Below, one piece after another: positions 57,240 through 64,000 of a DNA stretch of 64,000 bases. Origin of the DNA: Durusdinium trenchii (lineage: Eukaryota > Sar > Dinophyceae > Suessiales > Symbiodiniaceae); the NCBI GenBank assembly GCA_963970005.1, contig CAXAMN010018891.1, positions 756,847-820,846 of the forward strand, written 5' to 3'. The notes under the pieces were generated by a model. That model made no database searches, was not told the origin of the DNA, and worked only from the letters and a program-made list of their open reading frames with translations. The translations under genes and the position numbers were made by a program. Position 1 is the stretch's first letter. Every line of letters begins with the position of its first letter.

Positions 57240-57505
57240 GGCGGCATTCCGCCTATATGGCTGTTCTTTTGTGGCGGCGTTCCGCCTTTATGATTGTTCT
57301 TTAAGTTTGGCGGCATTCCGCCTATATATATATGTGTATATAAATAAATATATATGACCGTTCTTTGATTGTTTGTTTGTTTGGCGGCATTCCGCCTTGT
57401 TGCGGTTTGTTCGTTTGGCGGCATTCCGCCCACATCACAACACGGACACACACACACATTTTGGCGGTATTCCGCCCACACACATACATTGATGCGGAAT
57501 GCCGC
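57240..57505. repeat. GGCGG-N4-CCGCC hairpin set
   Basis: Six copies of GGCGGCATTCCGCC (loops CATT, CGTT, CATT, CATT, CATT, TATT) at 57240, 57273, 57309, 57383, 57417 and 57463. An inverted partner, GCGGAATGCCGC, lies near 57493. Stems are identical while spacers differ in length and content. Confidence 0.95.
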
Positions 57506-57815
57506 ACGCATAGAAACATTAGGCGGTAGTCATTTTTCTAAGGTTTTTGTTATGTTTTTTGAGAAAAATTATGTTTTGCAAGTTTTTTCCACACAGTTTC
57601 ATTTTTGCAAAGATTTCATCATCTTTCACGCTCAAACTAGTTACAGAAGTTAGTAACTTCCGCAACTTTACTTATAACTAAGTTATGATAAGTTCAATAT
57701 AACTAACTTATAACTTTTTTAAGTGTGGTATCTTAAGTTATAAGTTCTTTAACTAGGGGGGCCCCATGGTGCAGTGGGAGATGTTGGACTCCTCAACACT
57801 TTTGGAGCCCTTCCC

Positions 57816-58010
57816 TAAAGATCAGGTTAGACAATTTGGAAGGAATTAGATAACTCTAAAAAAATTATCTTTTCAGAGTTAATTCTAATTTATGAATTAA
57901 CTTATCCAGGTAATTCAAAAAGTTAACTCCAAAGTTAACTCTAAAATTAACTTTTTTAGGGTTAGATAACTCTTGAATTATCTTCTTTTGGTGATATATT
58001 ACACACACCA
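57816..58010. repeat. AT-rich repeat, copy 1
   Basis: Begins CCTAAAGATCAGGTTAGACA and continues through AATTTGGAAGGAATTAGATA, then a GTTAAC/GAATTAAC-rich tract. The first 40 bases match 59377-59416. Probably one end of a short A+T-rich element. Confidence 0.75.
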
Positions 58011-58140
58011 CAAGAAGATAGGAGTTACTTTTTGGTGTTATTTTGCATGGTTTCCTGGTTGGGTTGGCTCTTTGGGCGTTGCTTTTGCACGGTGTCGCTG
58101 CAGCTGTTCTGGTGTGGAGCTGTTCTGCAGTAGGGTAGCC

Positions 58141-58445
58141 ATGGCCAGGGTGAGGTTGACACCAGACCCCAGCGTGTCAGTGTCTGACCTGATGAAGGCC
58201 TTTGAGACCTTTTTCAACCATGAGGGTATGTCATGTGGAACTTGAGGAAGCTCTTGCTAGAGCATGGAAGGTGCCCAAAGTCATGGAAGACCAGCCCTGA
58301 TGCTTCGCACCTGTCAGGGCACATGGCTGCTCTTTGCACCCAATTGTTCAGGGTGTGCCCAAATGGAGTTCTGTCTTCCAAGAAGATCAAGCAAAGCCTA
58401 GAAAAGCTTCAAACAGAAAAAAAGAAGCGCCTCAACCACTCCAGC
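58141..58445 (+). pseudogene. Degenerate coding fragment, unknown protein
   Basis: ATG at 58141 reads ARVRLTPDPSVSVSDLMKAF, ETFFNHEG. After a frame change the next stretch reads VELEEALARAWKVPKVMEDQ, then in another frame HLSGHMAALCTQLFRVCPNG and SSKKIKQSLEKLQTEKKKRL. A GTATGT after the first block could be a donor, but the frame changes look more like decay. No family was recognised. It lies directly upstream of the gag-protease fragment. Confidence 0.35.
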
Positions 58446-58449
58446 ACTT

Positions 58450-59380
58450 GTGACCCTGACTTTTGGGACTCTGTTGACCAAGAAGCGGGTTCGTAAGGCA
58501 AGGGCGCGCAAGCGCAAGGACGAAGAGGAGAAGTTCTACTTGAAGCACCCGCGCGACAAGATGCGATGCTTCGATTTCCGGAGGTCACACTGCGGCAAAG
58601 GAGTGAAGTGCAAGATGGCCCACTCCGAAATCGATCGTGAGCGCTACTGCATGCAGAACTGCCACGATGAGGTGCAGAAGGACCTGGACAAGGTCAAGCT
58701 GACCCGTGCGGAGATCAATTCGTTTGCGGTGAATGAGCTGTCAGTCGACAAGAGCGGATGGGTCAAAGTAACTGCAAACTTGGACACAGGCGCAGCCGTC
58801 ACCGCGATTCCGACAGAGTTGAGGAGCTTGTTGGGGATGGAATCTGGAGATCCCAACGGCATCAACTACAAGACCGCTTCGGGCGAGCTCATCGCGGACG
58901 AAGGTGGTGGAACGATCCGCGGCCTCACTGAAGAGGGTTATGGAAGGAAAGTGGACGGTCGATTCGTGAACGTCCACAGGTTGCTCGTCTCAGGAAGCAA
59001 AGTGACAGCCCGCAACCTGGTCGTCATGGATGGAGAGCAGGGCGACATCATCTCGAAGAATGGACCCATCGCCCAAGGACTCCGAAAGGCGTTGAAGCGT
59101 AAGTTCCCAAAAGACAATCAGAATACCGCGAAGATGTACGTGCGCAAGGGCATTTTCTGCTTCGACCTCTGGTGCAAGGCAAAGCAAGAGGCCAGAGGAG
59201 ACAAGACCATGGAGGAGCTCGCCGCGGTGGAGGCGGGTTTCCAACGGCAGGTGAATCCGTAAGTCCGAAGACTCCGATGGGGGGAGTCGGTCCTTTGGAC
59301 CGGCCGGACCCGCAGGAGCACCCTGAGGGGCGAATCGATCCGATGGATCGGTCGGCCCCCATGGAAGAAGAAGCAACCCT
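58450..59380 (+). mobile_element. Copia-type gag-protease fragment
   Basis: The frame 58450-59262 has a CCCH-type finger (CFDFRRSHCGKGVKCKMAH) and a retroviral-type aspartic protease site (ANLDTGAAVTAIPTELR). Further on are DEGGGTIRGL and VHRLLVSGSK, in keeping with the protease fold. It ends at QRQVNP and TAA. One frame over, the sequence continues as GPLDRPDPQEHPEGRIDPMD to 59380, closely resembling the GRIDPVDRS linker of the minus-strand copia element. RT and integrase do not follow. Both ends meet AT-rich repeats. Confidence 0.75.
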
Positions 59381-59560
59381 AAAGATCAGGTTAGAGAATT
59401 TGGAAGGAATTGGATAAAAGATAATTTCTTGCAAAAAAATAACTAATTAGTTAATTCATGAATTAACTAATTAGTTAACTCTGTGTTTTTGTAAAAGTTA
59501 ACTTAACTTAGTTACCTCAAAAAAACTATCATTATCAAGTATTTTCCATTAATAAAACCT
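59377..59560. repeat. AT-rich repeat, copy 2
   Basis: Begins CCTAAAGATCAGGTTAGAGA, the same start as 57816 and in the same orientation, followed by TAACTAATTAGTTAATTCAT and its mirror. The two copies bracket the gag-protease fragment. Confidence 0.75.
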
Positions 59561-59603
59561 ACCAAAACATATATGATTGGTTTTTGCGCACATGAATGGC
59601 ACT

Positions 59604-60071
59604 CTAAAAGTAATGCCCAGAAAAAACAAAAGTACCTTTGCACAAGTAACAACTCCTAGAGTAACGCAAAGATTGTTGTGAGCCCACTGCTTTGCATGCA
59701 TGTTTTTCTTCACATAGACATTTGGTAATGCATCCCCAAGCGCCAGTACTCAACCATTTTGCCTTTTTCTCAACCTTCCTCCATGCATTGGTCATATCCC
59801 TCAAGGCTGCTTTCGGCTTTGGCTTCGGCTTGGGCTCTCCTTCGTTGGTGCTTGGCTTTTTGTTCAGTTTGTTCTTGGCTTTTGCTTTGGCCTTAGCCTT
59901 GGCTTTGGCCTTGAGCTTGGGGGGCACAGTTGCCTTGGCCTTGCCCTTTGGACTTTTCTCTGGTTTCTTTTTCTTTTGTGGAACTGTTTCCTTAGGCTCT
60001 GTGGGTTCCTGTGGTGTCTCCACCTCCTTTTCCTCTGTGACCTGTGTTTCTTTGGTTCTCTTTGGTGCCAT
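59604..60071 (-). CDS. Lys/Ala-rich basic protein
   Basis: ATG at 60071 (MAPKRTKETQVTEEKEVETP), 155 codons. An acidic/proline start gives way to KKKKPEKSPKGKAKATVPPK, a (KA) tract and KPKPKPKAALRD, then DMTNAWRKVEKKAKWLSTGA. The part after about residue 115 (Cys-rich, phenylalanine end) may be read-through into an intron. Composition resembles histone-H1-like or dinoflagellate basic nuclear proteins, but no fold signature supports this. An upstream minus stretch (60270-60110) ends at a GTAAGT donor, and CTCTTAG precedes the ATG, so a 5' exon is possible. Confidence 0.45.
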   Translation of the reverse strand: MAPKRTKETQVTEEKEVETPQEPTEPKETVPQKKKKPEKSPKGKAKATVPPKLKAKAKAKAKAKAKNKLNKKPSTNEGEPKPKPKPKAALRDMTNAWRKVEKKAKWLSTGAWGCITKCLCEEKHACKAVGSQQSLRYSRSCYLCKGTFVFSGHYF

Positions 60072-60409
60072 TGCAAAGGAATTGCTAAGAGCTGCAGCCT
60101 ACTTACAAAACTTTCTGTTTGTATAGTTTCCTTCTAATTATGTTTTGTGCTTTGGTGCTGTTTGTGCCTGTCAAAAGTTTGTCTTCTTCAGATGCACTTG
60201 AGCTCGAGCGAGTAAGTCCAGCAAAAGTAATAGCATTGTCTATGAATCTATGCAAATAATCCTTTCTATAGTAAACCCTCTGTGTGTGTTTTTGTGGCAT
60301 ATGATAAAGTGTTTGCCACAAACCTGTTAGTTTGATTTATTTTTCAACTAGTTTCCCTTGATGTATCAAAGGTTTGCTTCAAAAATTTTGAGCAACATTG
60401 CAAGATAGA

Positions 60410-60733
60410 TTGAAAGTTTGATTGAAAATTTGCAATCAAACTTTCAAGGGGATTGAAACTTTGGTTGAAAGTTTGCAATCAAACTTGCAATGGGGATTGA
60501 AAGTTTGCAATCAAACTTTCAATCGTGGATTGAAAGTTTGCAATGAAACTTTCATTGGTGGGTTGAAAGTTTGCAAGCAAACTTTCAAGGGATAATTGAA
60601 AGTTTCATTAAAACTTTCAATAGCCCTTTTAAATGTAATTAAAATGTAAAAAACAGCCTTGAAAGTTTAACCTCAAACTTTCAATGAACCTTGAAAGTTT
60701 CCTGGCAAACTTTCAACCACACCTTGAAAGTTT
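60410..60733. repeat. Array of eight TTGAAAGTTT hairpins
   Basis: Tandem near-palindromes with stem TTGAAAGTTT and AAACTTTCAA. Loops differ: GCAATC, GCAATC, GCAATG, GCAAGC, CATTA, AACCTC, CCTGGC, with a longer first unit. A half unit closes the array at 60724. Spacers are 3-35 bases. Confidence 0.95.
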
Positions 60734-60826
60734 CTGTGAGTGGAAAAACACACGACCCAAAGCATACCTTTTTCATGAAGGTCATGAACACCTGAAAAGG
60801 TGAACCACCGGTCAAAACGACCTGCG

Positions 60827-60837
60827 TTTGGCTCAAG
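60827..60837 (+). other. Possible spliced-leader relic
   Basis: Reads TTTGGCTCAAG, identical to the last 11 bases of the dinoflagellate spliced leader (known sequence). It lies about 140 bases upstream of the gag frame of the plus-strand retroelement and in the same direction. That is where a copied, trans-spliced transcript would leave it. Confidence 0.4.
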
Positions 60838-60974
60838 GAACAACGTGAGCGGCTGTTTTTTGTCGGTCGCTCTTGAGGCTTTTTCCATAACCACAGGTTA
60901 TGAGCCCAAAGAGCTTTTGAAGTCCACCCTCATTTGAGGTCGCTGGTCCCCATGAGCGGCTTGATGGCGCGGCG

Positions 60975-61742
60975 ACGGCGGTCCTCCCGAGAAGGAGGCA
61001 GGCTGAGGGATCCAGGAGATCAAGGAGGGCAACTGCGGGTGGAGCAGCTGATGAGAGGCTCGACACCCTCATCGAGGAAGCAAGGGCAACGTCAATGCCA
61101 CCTGCTGTGAAGAGAGGGGGTGGAGCTCCAGCGGCCATTGAAGCGAGGAGATCTTCGGCGGCGGCTAGCGGGGCTGATGGCAGACAGCCAGGCTATGCAC
61201 CTGAACGGCATGACCGGGGAGCTGGTTGGCAGGAGACAGTGAGGCAATCCCTTGAGGTGTTGCAAAGGGCCTTTGGACAAACCTGCCAAGGACCGATGCC
61301 GGTGGGACCTCCGCCTCCTGAGGGACTTCTTGGACCTCTATTTCATGGCCGCGATCCGGGACACCCTGGACAACCTGGAGGGCAAGGGGCTCGGCAGCGG
61401 GAGGCACCCTCATCGCCTCAGTTTCCAATTCCGCCGAGAGCGGACTGGAGCAGCATGAATGGTGAAGGTGGTCCACAACCTAGAGTACTTGAGCCCTATG
61501 ACATGTCCACACCCCATCAACATGGGCGGCGACCGACCAATCCTTTTTGGAGCGACCGTGGTCGTGCACCTGATGTGGGATCCCGTTCTGAGCGTCCTCA
61601 ACCCCCTAGTGAAGAGGTGAAGAGAAGCCCAACGGCTCAGGAACTGGAAGCCATCCGGGAGCGCATCCTTCGTGAAGCCCATTTGAACTTCGAGAAGGAG
61701 GTCAAGAGGCTGACAGGTGGTGGAGCCCACTGGAAAGGTTGA
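60975..61742 (+). pseudogene. Gag N-terminal region
   Basis: The frame reads RLDTLIEEARATSMPPAVKR and an Ala/Arg-rich stretch, then GWQETVRQSLEVLQRAFGQT, a Pro/Gly-rich disordered part, and AQELEAIRERILREAHLNFE with a coiled-coil-like helix before the stop at 61742. The body of gag continues one frame over from 61739, overlapping by four bases. The open frame extends upstream of the first ATG in this frame (61096). Confidence 0.6.
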
Positions 61743-62476
61743 GATCAAAGCCCCAAGTCGAAGTAGATCCAGCATTTCAACGAATTGAACAGCGTGGAAT
61801 TGCCATGCTGCTCGGAGCACTACCTGATCAGCTTCGTCGGGACCTGGTGTCTGGAAGGCAGCTGTCCGTGGTGCACATCTTGTACCGGCTCCATGTGGCG
61901 TACCAGCCGGGGGGCGGCGCTGAAAAAACGCAACTCCTCAAGAATTTAGTGGAGTCGAAGTTCTCCACATCGGTGGGAGAATTGTTGATGCAGGTCCGGT
62001 TGTGGCGACGTTGGCTATCTCGTGCACAAGAACTTCACCTCAACCTTCCGGACCCTCTGGTCCTCATGCACGCCCTGCAGCGCATGATCGACAGCACCCA
62101 AAAAGCAGGAGGCACTCAAGTGTCATTCAGGATCTCAAATGTTCGGCAAGAACTTCGAGTTGACTATGCAGCTTCGTTGGAAGGAGTCACTGAGCTGGCT
62201 GAGTATGTGCAGGCGGAGATCGAGGAGATGTCTCTCACTGCTGCTCAGAAAGGTGGTGCACCGCTGGCTCAACCGGCTGCCTCGTCCAATCAACCAGCCT
62301 CGACGTCACTGAAGGCTATGGCATCGGCATTCGGTGCAACAGAGAATGAAGAGCGAGCCTCGGGAAGGGCTGCTTGCAAGTTTTGGAGGTCGGAGGAAGG
62401 GTGTAAGAGGGGCGCTTCCTGCACCTATGTCCATGACACCTCGGACATGAATTTGGTTGCGGTGGGAACCACATGA
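61739..62476 (+). pseudogene. Gag core with CCCH finger
   Basis: Reads VDPAFQRIEQRGIAMLLGAL, LPDQLRRDLVSGRQLSVVHI, LYRLHVAYQPGGGAEKTQLL and SVGELLMQVRLWRRWLSRAQ, the helical body typical of copia-type gag. Then comes a Pro/Ser linker and ACKFWRSEEGCKRGASCTYV with the closing HD, a CCCH zinc finger (C-x8-C-x5-C-x3-H). A CCHC knuckle (CGGNHMKREC) follows in another frame at 62460, with its first Cys lost at the frame change. Confidence 0.8.
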
Positions 62477-62594
62477 AGCGTGAATGTCCTCACCAACCAA
62501 AGACTGGAAAGCCTGACCCGAAGAAGGTGTCGAAGGTGAAGGCCACAAAGGAGGGAGAGAAAGGGGAGACCGTCGAGAAGCAGCCCGCAAAGGA

Positions 62595-63080
62595 AGAGCC
62601 GTCTCGGGGTCATCGCCGCCTCCGTCCACGACCACCTCAAGAATGGCAGAAACACCTGACAAACCATTGGGTCGGGAATCCACGGCGGAGTTGCTGTCTG
62701 AGGCAACATCCCTGCTCAAGACACTTCGGAGCATGAAGGTGCTTCGTGTGAAGGAATTGAAGCCAGTAGGCACTGATGGTTTGGCACCTGTTGGACTACT
62801 AGATGGAGGAGCGACCAATGGCCTTCGTCGAGCACATCAACAGGAGCTAGAGAAAATGTACCCGGTGAGGGTTGAATTGGCCTCAGGGTCAACGACATTG
62901 TTCAGGGTGGATGACCACAAGACCTTGCTGTCCAAGGACCACGTGGAGGTCATTGTCCCGCTCCATCGACTGGTGGGCCTGGGGTATCGGCTTCAGTGGA
63001 CGGCAGCTGGAGTGAAGATCAATCAGATCATGGCAGGATTGACTGCGCGCTTCGTGGAGGATGTCCGGTTCTACCTGAAG
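62595..63080 (+). pseudogene. Retroelement aspartic protease
   Basis: Reads LKPVGTDGLAPVGLLDGGAT then NGLRRAHQQE. DGGAT stands where active proteases have D-S/T-G-A-T. The following YPVRVELASGSTTLFRVDDH and VEVIVPLHRLVGLGYRLQWT fit the rest of the domain. The Ser/Thr to Gly change next to the catalytic Asp, and the frame loss after about 63075, argue against function. Confidence 0.72.
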
Positions 63081-63770
63081 CCAAGGCGCTGGAATTGCTC
63101 AGCATCATGGAGAAGGCAGATCGGGGGGAGATCTTCACTGATGATGAAGTTCGATCATGGTGGTCATCGAGATTCCCTGAGGTCCCTGCAAAGGTGTGGG
63201 AGTTCATGAAGGGCCAGGACAGCTTTGATGCTTGCACCTGCCCATGGAATCGACGTCAGCGGCGACGACACCTGGCGTCTCGTGGTGTGATTGTCAACCT
63301 CTTTGCCGGGAAGGACTACAAGAGTTGGTCCAAGACGGACTGGGGTGGCTTCGAGATTTTGAACGTGGATGTGACGATGGACCTCCATGGTGTTGGAACC
63401 TGGGGGTACCTATGTCACCTAGCTCGACGAGGACTGGTGGTAGCTGTGCTGGGAGGACCGCCATGCCGCACGGTGTCGCGTCTGAGGCACCGGGCTCCTG
63501 GTCCACGCCCTTTGAGAGGTCGAGATGACCGTCGGTTCATGCTGGAGGGACTGTCTTTGCCGGAGCGGGAGCTGGCCCTCAGCGATTGTGCGTTGATGAT
63601 GAAACAGATTGGTCTTTGGCTCCTCGCTGATGAACATCGTGGAGAACGACCAGAACCTGGATTCCTGATGGAGTCGCCAAGAGACCCAATGGACTATATG
63701 CCAAATGAGGCCACCAAGGAGGACATGCCAAGTTTGTGGAACTTGAAGGAGACTGGCCCAATCGAGGGAG
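63080..63770 (+). pseudogene. Retroelement methyltransferase-like domain
   Basis: One frame without stops: ELLSIMEKADRGEIFTDDEV, RFPEVPAKVWEF, CPWNRRQRRRHLASRG, then IVNLFAGKDYKSW (like the SAM-binding motif I of cytosine-C5 methyltransferases), VLGGPPCRTVSRLRHRAPGP (like motif IV with its Cys) and FLMESPRDPMDYMP (in the place of the ENV motif). No target-recognition domain or motif VIII was recognised. Expected as a protein domain of the retroelement polyprotein rather than a host gene. Confidence 0.7.
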
Positions 63771-64000
63771 TGGTCGGCCTGGGCACCGGGCTTGGTGGCG
63801 GCGGTGAAGGAGTGCTTGAAGAACTTCCTCCTGGACTACAGGCGCAGGTGGGGTGCGGAGGAGATCGTGCGTCACGGCGAACCCGGAGTGAAACGGATGA
63901 GCGTGGAAAGTTGGAAAGCCCACGTGCAGAACCAACATCAACCCTACAGGAGGGATTGTCGGCGATGCATGGAGCTGATGGGCGTGGATGCGCCTCACCG
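63770..64000 (+). pseudogene. Integrase zinc-finger region, cut by window end
   Basis: Read one frame over from the preceding domain: AWAPGLVAAVKECLKNFLLD, YRRRWGAEEIVRHGEPG, then SWKAHVQNQHQPYRRDCRRC. The spaced His pair and CxxC match the HHCC finger at the start of copia integrases. The catalytic core lies outside the window. Confidence 0.7.

Larger units (their letters stand above)
56119..57765. mobile_element. 1.65-kb terminal-inverted-repeat element
   Basis: Perfect 16-bp inverted ends, GGGGCCCCCCTAGTTA at 56119-56134 and its complement at 57750-57765. Subterminal A+T-rich sequence with many TAACTTA/TAAGTTA words is similar in inverted orientation at both ends. The interior holds a 10/11-bp minisatellite and a set of GGCGG hairpins, and no transposase. 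It abuts the copia integrase, so it probably inserted there. A target-site duplication is not evident. Probably a non-autonomous DNA transposon, or a rearranged MITE-like unit. Confidence 0.8.
60975..64000 (+). mobile_element. Copia-type retroelement, 5' portion, runs off window
   Basis: Order: gag (60975-62476), zinc knuckle and linker, aspartic protease, Pro-Pro-Cys methyltransferase-like domain, integrase zinc finger at the window end. RT and RNase H would lie beyond 64000. The frame changes near 61740, 62460, 62610, 63075 and 63760, while stops between are rare. It is a different sub-family from the minus-strand element: gag is longer, and the methyltransferase-like domain precedes integrase instead of following it. 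Confidence 0.85.

Noticed and set aside
56747-57511. Long open frames (155 codons plus, 225 codons minus) over the minisatellite
   Set aside because: The 21-bp period lacks stop codons in all frames, so openness is automatic. The sequence is pure repeat and has no start context.
60410-60733. CRISPR-like array
   Set aside because: The repeats are near-palindromes with 3-35-base irregular spacers and there are no cas genes. The genome is eukaryotic.

Overview
The window reads as nuclear DNA of a dinoflagellate, probably of the Symbiodinium-like (suessialean) group. The evidence is: a conserved gene whose introns need GC and GA donors next to GT donors and often end in AG|G; several genes on one strand in a row; Ty1/copia-type retroelements with a Pro-Pro-Cys methyltransferase-like domain, a combination I associate with dinoflagellates; very long repeat-filled spacers; and two short matches to the 3' end of the dinoflagellate spliced leader. 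The genus is an inference. No bacterial operons, rRNA or tRNA genes were recognised.

Layout. 1-12.7 kb is mostly spacer with dispersed CTAGTAGC-type minisatellites and a few possible exons. 12.8-18.0 kb (minus) holds an 11-exon class V aminotransferase, rebuilt here exon by exon; the eleven segments add up to one uninterrupted frame of 428 codons plus stop. 18-25.7 kb is spacer. 25.7-27.4 kb (minus) carries an unrecognised protein with a repeated LLYGRDL motif. 28-34.4 kb has several exon pieces, all minus, including two recognisable 3' gene ends. 35.67-38.43 kb (minus) is an intronless 2.75-kb gene joining a TLC-like membrane domain, a degenerate cytochrome b5 domain, more membrane helices, an ABM-like barrel and a zinc ribbon. 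42.65-43.8 kb and 49.93-51.1 kb are diverged copies of one segment with conserved exons. 46.85-49.2 kb has AT-rich broken coding relics and a TTACGC repeat.

52.0-56.1 kb (minus) is a decayed copia element: RNase H, RT, methyltransferase-like domain and integrase, in four reading frames. Its integrase is cut by a 1.65-kb element (56.12-57.77 kb) with perfect 16-bp terminal inverted repeats, full of minisatellite and GGCGG-N4-CCGCC hairpins. 58.4-59.4 kb (plus) is a gag-protease fragment. 59.6-60.1 kb (minus) encodes a Lys/Ala-rich protein. 60.41-60.73 kb is a striking array of eight TTGAAAGTTT hairpins. From 60.97 kb to the window end (plus) a second copia-type element runs gag, protease, methyltransferase-like domain and the start of integrase, with repeated frame changes and few stops.

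All supported host genes from 38.4 down to 12.8 kb are on the minus strand, as expected for a dinoflagellate unidirectional gene cluster. No shared pathway among them can be argued from sequence. Reading-frame pieces that are only intronic or repeat-driven were left out.
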